Shown one piece after another: positions 34,693 through 44,517 of a stretch of 64,000 nucleotides of DNA. The number at the start of each line of letters is the position of its first letter. Position 1 is the first letter of the stretch. The stretch is from the NCBI RefSeq assembly GCF_049472655.1, contig NZ_JAQNCS010000011.1, positions 1 to 64,000 on the forward strand, written 5' to 3'. Source of the stretch: Deferribacter abyssi. Lineage in GTDB: Bacteria > Chrysiogenota > Deferribacteres > Deferribacterales > Deferribacteraceae. The notes beneath the pieces were generated by a model that ran no database searches, was not told the origin of the DNA, and saw only the letters and a list, made by a program, of their open reading frames with translations. Made by a program: the position numbers and the translations under genes.

Positions 34693-37133
34693 TGCTTACC
34701 AATTCAATTGTTGTCACTAATACAATTTATCATATTTTATTACTAATTAATATCAGCTTACTCTTATTTTTAGGTTTTATACAACTTTTTTTTACAAGAT
34801 ATGATATTTTAATATTTGATAAAACTGTAAATCGATATTATTTTCTACTTGTATGTATAGGTCTATCACTATATAAATTTGCATTTTTCATATTACCAAT
34901 TTTTAAATATTATAATGTTATAATTATTTTATCAATAATTATACTTTCTGTAACATTGTTTTTTTACCAAAAAAATAGTGTAAATGAAGAATTATGTTAC
35001 CTATATCTTTTCATGCTAGTTTTTGTCCTATTATTTTTATATTTTAAGTCAAGAGTGTATATAACCTTTTCTCTTATCACTTTTGTAATTTTACAAATTT
35101 TCTTACCAAGAAATAATGCACTAAAAAGAAAGTTCAAGTTTGTTTTACTGATACCGTTATATGTATTGTTAGATGCTTTGTTTAATATTAATCAATCATT
35201 ATATCTTCTAATTCCACAACTAATACTTATTTTGATATTTACTTATTATTATATCAAGCTTCTCACAAAAATCAAAGATGTAAAAATTTACTACTTTCTA
35301 TATATAGTTATTTATTCCATGTTTACAATAGGTTTTATTTCTTTGATAAACAATGAATTAAATAGTTTTAAAACAAAAGAAAAAGAAGAAATACGACTAA
35401 AAATACAAAATATATTTTCACTAATTGAAAAAGAAAAGGAAACTTTATTTTCTATTTCTAAAATGCTTTCTAGTAATAATAGAAATAGTGACTTTAATTT
35501 AAAAGAATTAATTAAAACAAAATATCTATTTAAACTTGATTTAATTGTCTCAATTTCAACTCAAAGTAAAAATTTTATCTACTCGGGAAATCTCAAAGAT
35601 TTTACTTATATTTTACAAAACAACATACTAAAATCTATAAAAAATAAAATTCGAGATTATTTTTTATTTAGTTCAAATAATAACTTTTACATAGCAGTAA
35701 TAAACAAACATTTTCTGAATAATAATCCTAAAAACATACTAATAATAATTAAGAAGTTAAAATTAACTCAATTAATTACATCAGACACAACAACAGAACT
35801 ACTTATATACTATAATAATAGTTTATTAAATTTAACATCTGAAACAAAAATAAAACTTATTACTAACAATATATTAAAAATAAATAATAAAACATACGAA
35901 TTCATTAAACTAGAAAGTGATAAAATTAAAGTTCTAGGTACAATAAGCCATAAGCATTTTCTAAATAATATATATCAACTTTATTCATATTATGCTATTT
36001 TCTCTTTGATTTTAATTATAGCACTGATTTATTTAGGATATTCTGGATTACAAAAACTATATTTTGAGATTGAATCAAAAGAGAGAATACTACAAAACAT
36101 TATTAACTCTGTAACTGATCTAATATTTTATACAGATAAACGAGGTGATTTATTACTTGCAAATAAATATTTTTATGAATTTTTTCAATTACCACTAGAC
36201 AAACAGAATTTGAATATTTTTTCTTTATTAGCTTTTAAAGAATCTTTCGATTTGTCAGAAAGTAATTTTAACGGTAATATAACAATTAAAGAGATAAAAC
36301 TTAAAGACAAAAAGGGTAACAATAGATATTTTAGTTTTTATAAAATTCCAGTCACAAACATTTTTGGAAAAATTGATGCACTTATTTTTTATGGGAAAGA
36401 TTTTACTCTTTTGAAAAATTACGAATTTGAAATTATAAGAAAAGAAAAATTTGAAATGATTTCGACGTTGGTTTCAGGATTAGTTCATGATTTAAACAAC
36501 ATGATAAATGCATTATTAATGCACACATATATATTAAAAACTAAAGAATTAAATAAAGAAAAAATAGCTTATTTTAAAAATATGGAAGAAATATGTCAGA
36601 ATATAAATGATCTTAACAAACAATTACTTGCTATTTCAAAAAATGAAATAATAGAAAAAAAAGAAATAGATATAATTAGCTTTATAAAAGATAAAACAAA
36701 GCTAATTTTAGTGGGTAAGCATGTAAAAATTCATTTTTCACTACCAAATGATAATATTAAAATTATGGCTGATGAAGTACAATTAACCCAAGCTTTAAGT
36801 AATCTTTTAATAAATGCCGTTGAATCCATGAATGATAACGGTAACATTTATATCAGAGTCAAAAAATTATCATTCACAACTAAACAAATTTTACATCAAT
36901 GTATTTTAGAAGAAGGTAACTATATTGAAATATCAATTATTGATGAAGGACAAGGAATTGATGAAAAAATAATAAATAAAATCTTTGACCCCTTTTTTAC
37001 GACTAAGAAAAAAGGAAACGGGCTAGGGCTTGCTATGACCTATAGGATAATCAAAAATCACAATGGTTGTATAGCTGTGAAATCAGAAATCAATAAAGGT
37101 ACCACTTTCTACATATATTTACCACTTAGCTAA
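34692..37133 (+). CDS. Large multi-TM hybrid-less sensor histidine kinase with PAS domain
   Basis: The 813-residue protein has about seven transmembrane helices (1-225), an extracytoplasmic segment (about 230-420), one more membrane helix (about 425-450), a PAS domain (about 465-570), a HisKA domain with the H-box LVHDLNNMINAL near 598, and a HATPase domain (NLLINAVESM, DEGQGIDEKI, NGLGLAMTYRI). The H-box has the HDLNN form found in NtrB-like kinases. No receiver domain or response regulator is adjacent. It is translationally coupled to the binding protein before it and divergent from iorA, whose genes it may control. Confidence 0.9.
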   Translation: MLTNSIVVTNTIYHILLLINISLLLFLGFIQLFFTRYDILIFDKTVNRYYFLLVCIGLSLYKFAFFILPIFKYYNVIIILSIIILSVTLFFYQKNSVNEELCYLYLFMLVFVLLFLYFKSRVYITFSLITFVILQIFLPRNNALKRKFKFVLLIPLYVLLDALFNINQSLYLLIPQLILILIFTYYYIKLLTKIKDVKIYYFLYIVIYSMFTIGFISLINNELNSFKTKEKEEIRLKIQNIFSLIEKEKETLFSISKMLSSNNRNSDFNLKELIKTKYLFKLDLIVSISTQSKNFIYSGNLKDFTYILQNNILKSIKNKIRDYFLFSSNNNFYIAVINKHFLNNNPKNILIIIKKLKLTQLITSDTTTELLIYYNNSLLNLTSETKIKLITNNILKINNKTYEFIKLESDKIKVLGTISHKHFLNNIYQLYSYYAIFSLILIIALIYLGYSGLQKLYFEIESKERILQNIINSVTDLIFYTDKRGDLLLANKYFYEFFQLPLDKQNLNIFSLLAFKESFDLSESNFNGNITIKEIKLKDKKGNNRYFSFYKIPVTNIFGKIDALIFYGKDFTLLKNYEFEIIRKEKFEMISTLVSGLVHDLNNMINALLMHTYILKTKELNKEKIAYFKNMEEICQNINDLNKQLLAISKNEIIEKKEIDIISFIKDKTKLILVGKHVKIHFSLPNDNIKIMADEVQLTQALSNLLINAVESMNDNGNIYIRVKKLSFTTKQILHQCILEEGNYIEISIIDEGQGIDEKIINKIFDPFFTTKKKGNGLGLAMTYRIIKNHNGCIAVKSEINKGTTFYIYLPLS

Positions 37134-37253
37134 TTTCACTTTTGAGATAGAATAATGTGTATAAAAAATTCACAATTGCTTCGAAGTGCTACCTTACGTG
37201 AGCATCAAAAAAAAAAATTCTTGACTTACTAATATTATGCAACATTAAAATTC

Positions 37254-38285
37254 TTATATAGTAAAATTAAACAAATTTTTTTCCCACTCCAAAGCAGTTT
37301 TACATATAAATTCTAAGTCATCAAATTTAGGTTTAAAGTTAAGCATTTTTTTTATTTTTTTATTATCGGCCACGAGTTCTGCTGGATCCCCTGCTCTTCT
37401 TCCTGTAATTTCCACATCAAAATCTACGCCACTCACCTTCTTCATTGTATCAATCACCTCTTTAACAGTGAATCCATAACCATATCCACAGTTAAAAACA
37501 TCACTACTGTGACCACTTGTTAAATATTCATATGCCAAAAGATGTGCTTTTGCAAGATCATCTACATGTATATAGTCTCTGATACAAGTTCCATCCTTTG
37601 TTTCATAATCATCTCCAAAAATATACATTTTTTTTCTTTTACCCAAAGCAGTTTCTGCGGCTACTTTGATTAGATGTGTTGCATTTTTCGTAGATTGTCC
37701 AATTCTTCCCAATGGATCAGCACCAGCCACATTAAAATATCTCAAAACAACATAATTAAAATTAGAATTCGCTTTTGCTACATCTTTTAAGACTATTTCA
37801 CTCATTCTTTTGCTCATACCATATGGATTAATAGGATTTGTAGGACAATTTTCATCTATTGGTATAAATTTTTTATCTGGCTCACCATAAACTGCTGCAG
37901 TGGAACTGAATATAAATTTATTTACATTGTTTTTCACACAACATTTTATAAGATAGGCAGTATTTGCTGTATTGTTAAGATAATACTTTAATGGATTTTC
38001 CACTGATTCAGGCACAATTAGTGCTGCCGCAAAATGTATTACTACATCAAAATTATTCTCTTTAATAAAATTATCAACTTTATCCCAATGAGAGAGATCA
38101 AGCTTTGTAAATTTAATCTGCTTATTTTTTTCTGCTGCAATCTCTTCTAACCTCTTGATTGTCTCAATAAAGCCAGTAGATAAATTGTCAATAATATGTA
38201 CCCTGTAATCCGTTTCTTCAATCAACTGTTTTACCACATGAGAACCAATATATCCCGCTCCCCCAGTAACTAAAATCTTATCCAT
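37254..38285 (-). CDS. galE: UDP-glucose 4-epimerase
   Basis: The 343-residue SDR enzyme has the NAD motif VTGGAGYIGSHVV, the FSSTAAVYGEP segment, and the catalytic Tyr/Lys in YGMSKR (about residue 155), plus the C-terminal DPAELVADNKKI. It interconverts UDP-glucose and UDP-galactose for surface polysaccharide. It follows the minor pilin genes by 25 bp on the same strand, suggesting a sugar supply for pilin glycosylation or an envelope glycan, but the link is positional only. Confidence 0.95.
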   Translation of the reverse strand: MDKILVTGGAGYIGSHVVKQLIEETDYRVHIIDNLSTGFIETIKRLEEIAAEKNKQIKFTKLDLSHWDKVDNFIKENNFDVVIHFAAALIVPESVENPLKYYLNNTANTAYLIKCCVKNNVNKFIFSSTAAVYGEPDKKFIPIDENCPTNPINPYGMSKRMSEIVLKDVAKANSNFNYVVLRYFNVAGADPLGRIGQSTKNATHLIKVAAETALGKRKKMYIFGDDYETKDGTCIRDYIHVDDLAKAHLLAYEYLTSGHSSDVFNCGYGYGFTVKEVIDTMKKVSGVDFDVEITGRRAGDPAELVADNKKIKKMLNFKPKFDDLEFICKTALEWEKNLFNFTI

Positions 38286-38310
38286 AATTCCCCCTACTAA
38301 ATTTAAACAA

Positions 38311-38745
38311 TCATTCTACCTTGAATACAAACTCAATAACACTTTTTTCCTTAGGATTGTTTTTATTAGTTGTAGTTACACGAAAAGAATAAACAGTAAC
38401 TCCGGTAGTACTATCCTCTGATTTATCCAATACTTTTACGTTTATATTATAATCGTTTGTCAAATTATTAAGATCAAAAGTCGTATTATCTGAACACAAA
38501 CTACCATTACACAATATATTCTCATCACCAATTAATATCTTATCCATAATATATTCAGCAGCACTTCTTGCAGCCATAAGAGTATTTTGGTATCTTTTGT
38601 GACTTCCAGATATATTCGTTGAAGAATTTATCATATATAATATAGCCGCTACAAAACCAAGTGCCACTAAAGATAAAATAAGAGTTGTTACAAGAGCCAT
38701 ACCTTTGTTCTTCATTTTTATATACTGAACAATTTTTTTATTCAT
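38311..38745 (-). CDS. PilX-like minor pilin assembly protein
   Basis: A 144-residue protein whose N-terminal hydrophobic helix after a basic leader (KNKGMALVTTLILSLVALGF) resembles PilX/type-IV pilus accessory proteins. The rest is a soluble beta-rich domain with a cysteine pair (CNGSLCS). The frame opens at 38790, inside pilW; the ATG at 38745 comes directly after the pilW stop and is preferred, though M26 (38715) is possible. It is the last of the four pilin-like genes. Confidence 0.75.
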   Translation of the reverse strand: MNKKIVQYIKMKNKGMALVTTLILSLVALGFVAAILYMINSSTNISGSHKRYQNTLMAARSAAEYIMDKILIGDENILCNGSLCSDNTTFDLNNLTNDYNINVKVLDKSEDSTTGVTVYSFRVTTTNKNNPKEKSVIEFVFKVE

Positions 38746-38747
38746 AG

Positions 38748-39683
38748 TTATAAATCCATAGGTTTTATGGTATACTCTACTGTTTTCCATCGATAATGTT
38801 GATAGTCATTTGGCAATTGTAGACAAACTTCATTGTTATCACAGCTACCATCGTTATCAACATCTATTTTACCATTAACAATAGGACCTTGAAAATCAAA
38901 ATTTCTATCAAAACCTCCATCTTGTAAAAGAAGAAACACTCTAACTCTTTTGAGTTTTTTTCGAAAAGTAACAGCATCATCACCACTGATATCACTATAT
39001 CTCAACAATTCTTCATTTAAGTTAATCTTACCATCTGAATTGTTATCATAGTCAAACCTAACAGTAAAATCCGCAACGCAATCAATTATAGGAACTCCAT
39101 TACTATTATTGACAGCTCTTAAAAGCTTGTATGTATTTGGATTGCAAGTATTAGGTAAATTAAAATTAGATAAAGAATAAGTAATTTTTGTACATGTTTG
39201 AACTGAACATCCAGTAGCATTATCTTGTAAAGGGAATGCAATATATTTACCTGCTGTAGGCCTGTTCGCCCAACTAGCTTTATCTTTCAACAATTTTTTG
39301 TCTGTATCGATATAAACATATTTTAAAGATGATTTAGGAAGACCCACAACTGTATTATCAGCAGTGTTTACAAAAATCCAACTTTGTGTATCAATGTTAG
39401 TCACATTAAATGTCGATCTAATAACAAATTCAGAGCAACCAACATTAACACATTCAAACACTTTTTCTGTCTCATTATCGGAAATACCGTACCCACCGTG
39501 AGTGATATCTAATCTAATTATGTCAAGCCCAACCACTTTTTCTAGTTCAGCTTCGGTACTTCTAGTTTCTCTCCTATAATCACTCAAAAGAGTTGTGAAT
39601 GTAATATAGACAGCTGATAATATTATTGCTAACAGAAATAATACTATTAAAAGCTCAATAAGAGTTAAACCTTTCTTATTCAT
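38748..39683 (-). CDS. PilW-like minor pilin
   Basis: The 311-residue product starts with a class III prepilin-type leader, MNKKG|LTLIELLIVLFLL, with Glu at position +5 of the mature protein. A long soluble domain with several cysteine pairs (CVNVGC, CSVQTC) and an Asp/Asn-rich patch resembling calcium-binding loops (FDYDNNSDGKINLNE; DVDNDGSCDNNEVC) follows. PilW participates in the minor-pilin priming complex. It overlaps pilV by 4 bp. Confidence 0.83.
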   Translation of the reverse strand: MNKKGLTLIELLIVLFLLAIILSAVYITFTTLLSDYRRETRSTEAELEKVVGLDIIRLDITHGGYGISDNETEKVFECVNVGCSEFVIRSTFNVTNIDTQSWIFVNTADNTVVGLPKSSLKYVYIDTDKKLLKDKASWANRPTAGKYIAFPLQDNATGCSVQTCTKITYSLSNFNLPNTCNPNTYKLLRAVNNSNGVPIIDCVADFTVRFDYDNNSDGKINLNEELLRYSDISGDDAVTFRKKLKRVRVFLLLQDGGFDRNFDFQGPIVNGKIDVDNDGSCDNNEVCLQLPNDYQHYRWKTVEYTIKPMDL

Positions 39684-40111
39684 TGCATATCCTTAGATAT
39701 GTAAGTATCGGAAGTATATGTATATTTTCTACCAAAAAGATTCCAACAAGTAGTTATATTTATCTTCTTTAAAGATGAACTAACATTATTCAAAGCATAT
39801 GATTTACCTAATGAAAACATCGAGTTCCTATACTGAACTTTTATACTACAATTATCATTCAACGGTGAACACTCAATACCTTCACACTTGCTTATTATAT
39901 TATCTATTTGCGCAAAACCATATGAACGCAACTTTTCTATTTCATTATTAGTCTGCTCAACTGCAATATTCCTAACATTATTTCTCAAATTAATTTTTTT
40001 TACTGTTATCATAGAAGCTACTAATCCAAGTAATACTACTGTAAAAATGAAGATGCTAACCAAAAGTTCAATAAGTGTAAACCCATTATTTTGCTTCACA
40101 TTTTGTACCAT
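39680..40111 (-). CDS. PilV-like minor pilin
   Basis: The 143-residue protein has a prepilin leader MVQNVKQNNG|FTLIELLVSIFIF and a short globular domain with a cysteine pair (CEGIEC) and a later single Cys. PilV is one of the priming-complex pseudopilins. It overlaps the FimT-like gene by 26 bp and pilW by 4 bp. Confidence 0.83.
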   Translation of the reverse strand: MVQNVKQNNGFTLIELLVSIFIFTVVLLGLVASMITVKKINLRNNVRNIAVEQTNNEIEKLRSYGFAQIDNIISKCEGIECSPLNDNCSIKVQYRNSMFSLGKSYALNNVSSSLKKINITTCWNLFGRKYTYTSDTYISKDMQ

Positions 40112-40526
40112 TTTTTTTTCCCAACTTTATTCTTATAGTGTTTATAACTATGCAATTGTACTGAAGTGTATCATCAATATAATCATTTGATAAAAAGATA
40201 GAAGTATTAGTTAATGTACCTCTATCATCTAAATAGATGTTTCCCGCATTAAATTTTGTATTAAAATTAAACGTGGATACAATATTACCATTATCATCCT
40301 TTATAGTTAATTGATTTTGGTTTGTAAAAACCAATGTAAAACTTGTTTTTTCAGTAAAAGCCTTAGCTCGATATTGTTGTATTATTGAATATAGTTTTCG
40401 AAGGTCTTTTTCTCTATCATGTTTCAACTTCCACTTATTATAGTTTGGAATCGCTATCGATAGTAATATAGAAAATATTGTTATTGTTATAAGTAACTCT
40501 ATTAGTGTAAAGCCATTTTTATTCAT
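40086..40526 (-). CDS. FimT/GspH-like pseudopilin
   Basis: The 146-residue product has the prepilin leader MNKNG|FTLIELLITITIFSIL and then the compact beta domain expected of FimT/GspH (QYRAKAFTEKTSFTLVF...). It is the first pseudopilin after pilY1 and starts on the last base of the pilY1 stop region. It likely helps prime pilus assembly and, in some species, binds DNA for uptake. Confidence 0.82.
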   Translation of the reverse strand: MNKNGFTLIELLITITIFSILLSIAIPNYNKWKLKHDREKDLRKLYSIIQQYRAKAFTEKTSFTLVFTNQNQLTIKDDNGNIVSTFNFNTKFNAGNIYLDDRGTLTNTSIFLSNDYIDDTLQYNCIVINTIRIKLGKKNGTKCEAK

Positions 40527-43500
40527 TATTTTTCAATCCATAATAATATTTTTCCTTTCAATCCAGAAAACGGACTGGGTATTATTGGTGGTGTCTCAGG
40601 AGTAATACCAGAATACCATCTAGTTTGTCCAGCATTTATATTATTAACACTACTATCTCCTCCCAAACTATTTCCATTACCTGCAGCATTGCTAACAGCT
40701 CTATCACCTTCTTGATTAGAGAAAGTTTCTTTACAAAGTTGATATATAGCAGCAGTAGAAGATTGTAAATATCCACAAGTAACGGTTGTATTATCCACCA
40801 CATAACCTGAACAAGATGTATCCCAAATACTTCTACCTGTAGCACAATTCAGCCCCCAACCTCTCGATCTACCTCCAAACGAACAAGGATCAAGACTTGG
40901 CTGCATAGATGTAAATAACACAGTGTTAGCCCATGGCATAATTCCAGTATCAGCTATTACTCTTTCCTTACCATATTCTGTCCCATTATCAACCTCAGCA
41001 GTATTTAGTCCAACTTCCCATGCTACAACAGTTGATTTTTGCGTTTGATTTGTAAGTTCGTTACAAATATCTGTATTATTTACAGCACTACTGAAATTAC
41101 AATTACCTGTTCTAAGGCAACTAATATTTATACCATAGAGTTTATTGTTTCTTCCTAAATTATCATCTGTCTTATAAAACCACTTTCCTGTACCAAAATA
41201 AATGTAATCCATATTAAAACATGGCATATAAACTATACTAGCAGTCACAGCACCATGTAAAGATGACATCACTCTATCAAAACTACTAACGGATGGAAAT
41301 AAGTTATCTATCTTTAATACATACAGATTTGCAGTCCAATCACCAGCCTGAATGTAATTAAACGCAAAAAACACAGCATCTGTATATCCATCTCCATCAA
41401 AATCCACTCCATTAGTAAATAATCTATTACCAAAAACTTCGTTATTTTTCATACTACTATCAAATTCACTAACAGCAAAACTTGTAGAATTAAAACTATC
41501 AATTGTTAAATCATCATTAAGCTTTAAAATATAAACTTTAGCTTTATCTCCTGTAAAACCATGCTCACCATTATAATCCTTCATCCCAGAAATAAACATC
41601 ACATAATTTCCATTTTTTGTTCTAATTAATGCAGGACCAGGATATGTAAAACCTAAATAATCATCAGTAAATTCCCATAAGAATTTTGGTTTTAAAGGAT
41701 CTGTAATATCTAAAGCATAATAAACAGATTTTCCTAAAGGAGAAGTATCTGAAGGCGGTGTTACACCCGTTACATTATCTGTAAGATCACTTGCACCACC
41801 CATCCTCATACCACCAATAAGCATTCTCTTAGTTCCTATTTGCACAATATATGGTGTTAAGTCATTGATATAAAGATGTTTTAAATCTGGCTGTGCTCGA
41901 TATCTTAGATATGGTAAAGCATTTTGAGGAATAAATGCCCATTCTTCGTAACCTATTAAATCGTTACCTGCATCATCCTTTGCATTTTGTAATAATACTG
42001 CTACATTATTTTCATTACTAGTCAATGTTTTACCTAATCTAAATGCATGCAACATTCCATCATTTGCCGCCACAAAAACCATACTAATATTATCATAATC
42101 TAAAATCTGAGGAGTTGAATATACTATATCACCTAATATATAATGTTTGCCATCACTAGCTCTTCTACTTAAACACCCGTTTACTTCACAACCATAGGTA
42201 AAATCTATAAGTTTGTTTGTATCAGTAAGACAACCCAAATCACTACCAAAAAGAGAATTATTATTTACATTTTTCAATTCAATTAAGTTTTTATTATCAA
42301 CTTGAGTATAAATAACTCTATCTTTTTTTATATTATTACAAACTCCTGAACTTGCAATATTCGACAACTCATCAGAAACTTCAAAAAGATAAGAAATATC
42401 TTCAAGTTGATCCACAGGACTTATTACACCATTGGGTAATGATATATTATCATTAATTTTACCTAAACAATCACTAGGTGACTTTATTATTGATAATTTA
42501 TTAGTAATACTATCAATATTAAAACTCAAGATTAAATCTCCACCTGTTGGATTATTGTTTAAATCATAACCACAAATATTTAGTTTATAGTCATTATTCG
42601 TATCTTCACGAATATTTTGAACTAACTCATTATTTTTATTCTTGAAATTTAAAAACCAATAGCCAAAAAGTTTTCCTATCCATGGTATATTATCAAAGTT
42701 TGGATAAAATACGGCCTGGGCAATAAGAGAACCCTCTTTCCTTTTATCAGTCAACACTGCTACAGATGTACCTGAGGCAACTTTGGTAATAATATCAGTA
42801 AAAATGTCTCCTAGTTGTTTTTCCAAAGAATATCCTTCATTTGCTTCAAAATAAGTATCGGGATTTCCATCACCATTTAAATCATATTCATCTGCACTAT
42901 TTGGAATATTGTTCCCATCTAAGTCATAAAAACCACCATATTTTGCTGATAATTTTAAAAGTTGTCTTGCATTATCTGAATTATCAAAAGCAAATACAGT
43001 ATAAATTGTTACAGTCTGATTATCATCTAAATCACTCCTCAAATCATTAGTATGCATCCAAAAAGATAGAGGAACCAGATCCCATGTCCCTCCAGAATTA
43101 TTAAGATTTATAGAACTAATTACATTATCATTGTTGTTTATAATTTTTTCCCTATAACTAACTTTATCCCAACCATCACTATCACTATTTGGCACCTCTT
43201 CATCCATTGTCGATTCACCATCTGTTAAAATTATTATAAAATTCTTTCTACATTTATATCCAATAGGATCATATAAAGCATAATCCACCCCTCTATTAAA
43301 TGCACTTTTCATAGCTCTTAAATATCTTGAGGCCTCAAATAACGTCTCAGCTAGTGGCGTCCATGTAGTCCCCACTACATTATTAATTGCAGAAATTATA
43401 TCATTATAATTATCTCCTAAATAATTTTTAACATAACCTCCACTATCATTATTGAAAAACATAAGACCATATCTTAACTTATCGGAAGTAGTATGTATCA

Positions 43501-44161
43501 ATCCTTGTGGTTCAACATCTACTTTGATTGCAACCCTGTATGATACAGGGTTGTCATCAACAACCCAACAATTACTATTATACTTTGCAGGTCTAATATC
43601 AAAATAAACAAAATCTTTATTGTCAGTATAAAAATAAAAATATGCTCCATCAGTGTAATTGTGTGGCGTTAATAAAGAAACATTATTTTCCAAAATTTTT
43701 CTGTAATCTCTATCAAAAGATGTTGCAACAAGAACGTAGTTATTATTTTCAATTACATATTTACCTCCAGTAAGAATCTTTTTTACGACATCAGTTCTTC
43801 TAGTAACAAGCCAATTTAAGAAATTACCATACCATTTACCATTAGAATCTAAATAAAAATATTGTTTACTATTATCATAGGAATACCATTTAGTTGAATC
43901 AAATAAACCATAGTAATTTTTATTATTATCATACCCATAATATACTAATGCAGATAATGAGCAATTATTAGAGTACGATCTATAATCATATTTTTCCTTA
44001 TAGGCAAATTCATTCATACTTCCTGAATTATCAAGTAATAATAAAACATTTGGTTTTATCCCTGTAACTATAAAAGGTGGAATAGCATCGTAAGGGGTTG
44101 TAGCAAATACTATCTTAACAAAAAACAATAACAGCAATAAAAATAACATAAACTTTTTCAT
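40526..44161 (-). CDS. pilY1: PilY1-like pilus tip adhesin with VWA domain
   Basis: The 1211-residue exported protein has a signal peptide (cleavage after about residue 20), a von Willebrand A domain with MIDAS residues LDNSGS (44-48) and ILTDGES (about 305), an Asp/Asn-rich loop (YDLNGDGNPDTY, about 430), and a C-terminal Neisseria PilC beta-propeller with the calcium site DFDGDGYTDAVF (about 918-930), AANDGMLHAF and the ALDITDPLKPKFLWEF blade pattern. PilY1 proteins sit at the pilus tip and act in adhesion, surface sensing and priming. It overlaps the preceding small gene by 4 bp. Confidence 0.93.
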   Translation of the reverse strand: MKKFMLFLLLLLFFVKIVFATTPYDAIPPFIVTGIKPNVLLLLDNSGSMNEFAYKEKYDYRSYSNNCSLSALVYYGYDNNKNYYGLFDSTKWYSYDNSKQYFYLDSNGKWYGNFLNWLVTRRTDVVKKILTGGKYVIENNNYVLVATSFDRDYRKILENNVSLLTPHNYTDGAYFYFYTDNKDFVYFDIRPAKYNSNCWVVDDNPVSYRVAIKVDVEPQGLIHTTSDKLRYGLMFFNNDSGGYVKNYLGDNYNDIISAINNVVGTTWTPLAETLFEASRYLRAMKSAFNRGVDYALYDPIGYKCRKNFIIILTDGESTMDEEVPNSDSDGWDKVSYREKIINNNDNVISSINLNNSGGTWDLVPLSFWMHTNDLRSDLDDNQTVTIYTVFAFDNSDNARQLLKLSAKYGGFYDLDGNNIPNSADEYDLNGDGNPDTYFEANEGYSLEKQLGDIFTDIITKVASGTSVAVLTDKRKEGSLIAQAVFYPNFDNIPWIGKLFGYWFLNFKNKNNELVQNIREDTNNDYKLNICGYDLNNNPTGGDLILSFNIDSITNKLSIIKSPSDCLGKINDNISLPNGVISPVDQLEDISYLFEVSDELSNIASSGVCNNIKKDRVIYTQVDNKNLIELKNVNNNSLFGSDLGCLTDTNKLIDFTYGCEVNGCLSRRASDGKHYILGDIVYSTPQILDYDNISMVFVAANDGMLHAFRLGKTLTSNENNVAVLLQNAKDDAGNDLIGYEEWAFIPQNALPYLRYRAQPDLKHLYINDLTPYIVQIGTKRMLIGGMRMGGASDLTDNVTGVTPPSDTSPLGKSVYYALDITDPLKPKFLWEFTDDYLGFTYPGPALIRTKNGNYVMFISGMKDYNGEHGFTGDKAKVYILKLNDDLTIDSFNSTSFAVSEFDSSMKNNEVFGNRLFTNGVDFDGDGYTDAVFFAFNYIQAGDWTANLYVLKIDNLFPSVSSFDRVMSSLHGAVTASIVYMPCFNMDYIYFGTGKWFYKTDDNLGRNNKLYGINISCLRTGNCNFSSAVNNTDICNELTNQTQKSTVVAWEVGLNTAEVDNGTEYGKERVIADTGIMPWANTVLFTSMQPSLDPCSFGGRSRGWGLNCATGRSIWDTSCSGYVVDNTTVTCGYLQSSTAAIYQLCKETFSNQEGDRAVSNAAGNGNSLGGDSSVNNINAGQTRWYSGITPETPPIIPSPFSGLKGKILLWIEK

Positions 44162-44490
44162 TTTCTTACCTCAATTACTTGAATTATCAATTTATCTTTA
44201 GTCTTTAAGTACTTTAAAGTGTCAGTAGACATTAAAATATCTTTTGATAAAAAATTATAATCTCTAGACAAAACAATAACGTTATCATTTATAGTGATAA
44301 CATCATAATTACTTAATGAAATTTTTAATATCTTTTTTCTTTTTGTAACTCCAACAACTTTATATGATAATGAATTTTTAAGAGAACTCTTAATACTTTC
44401 AGTTAACAAAAATCCTAATTCTGACTCAGCAAAAGATATCTCCACGGCTAAAGTTAAAAGTAAGATGATAGATAATAACATTTTTTTCAT
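44158..44490 (-). CDS. Small exported protein before pilY1, unknown
   Basis: The 110-residue protein has a clear signal peptide (MKKMLLSIILLLTLAVEISFA, cleavage after FA) and a beta-rich remainder (NYDVITINDNVIVLSRDYNFLS). I do not recognise a family. A GAGAGGTGG site precedes the ATG, and its stop overlaps the pilY1 start by 4 bp, which points to a periplasmic role in pilus tip assembly. Confidence 0.65.
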   Translation of the reverse strand: MKKMLLSIILLLTLAVEISFAESELGFLLTESIKSSLKNSLSYKVVGVTKRKKILKISLSNYDVITINDNVIVLSRDYNFLSKDILMSTDTLKYLKTKDKLIIQVIEVRK

Positions 44491-44517
44491 GGCCCACCTC
44501 TCTAATTCAGAAAATAG

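Noticed and set aside
37170..37217. Run of 11 A's (37207-37217) near a short GC-containing hairpin downstream of galE as a terminator
   Set aside because: For minus-strand galE the T-run comes before the GC hairpin, not after it. The only stem before the T-run (AATGTT/AATATT with one wobble) is too far and too weak.
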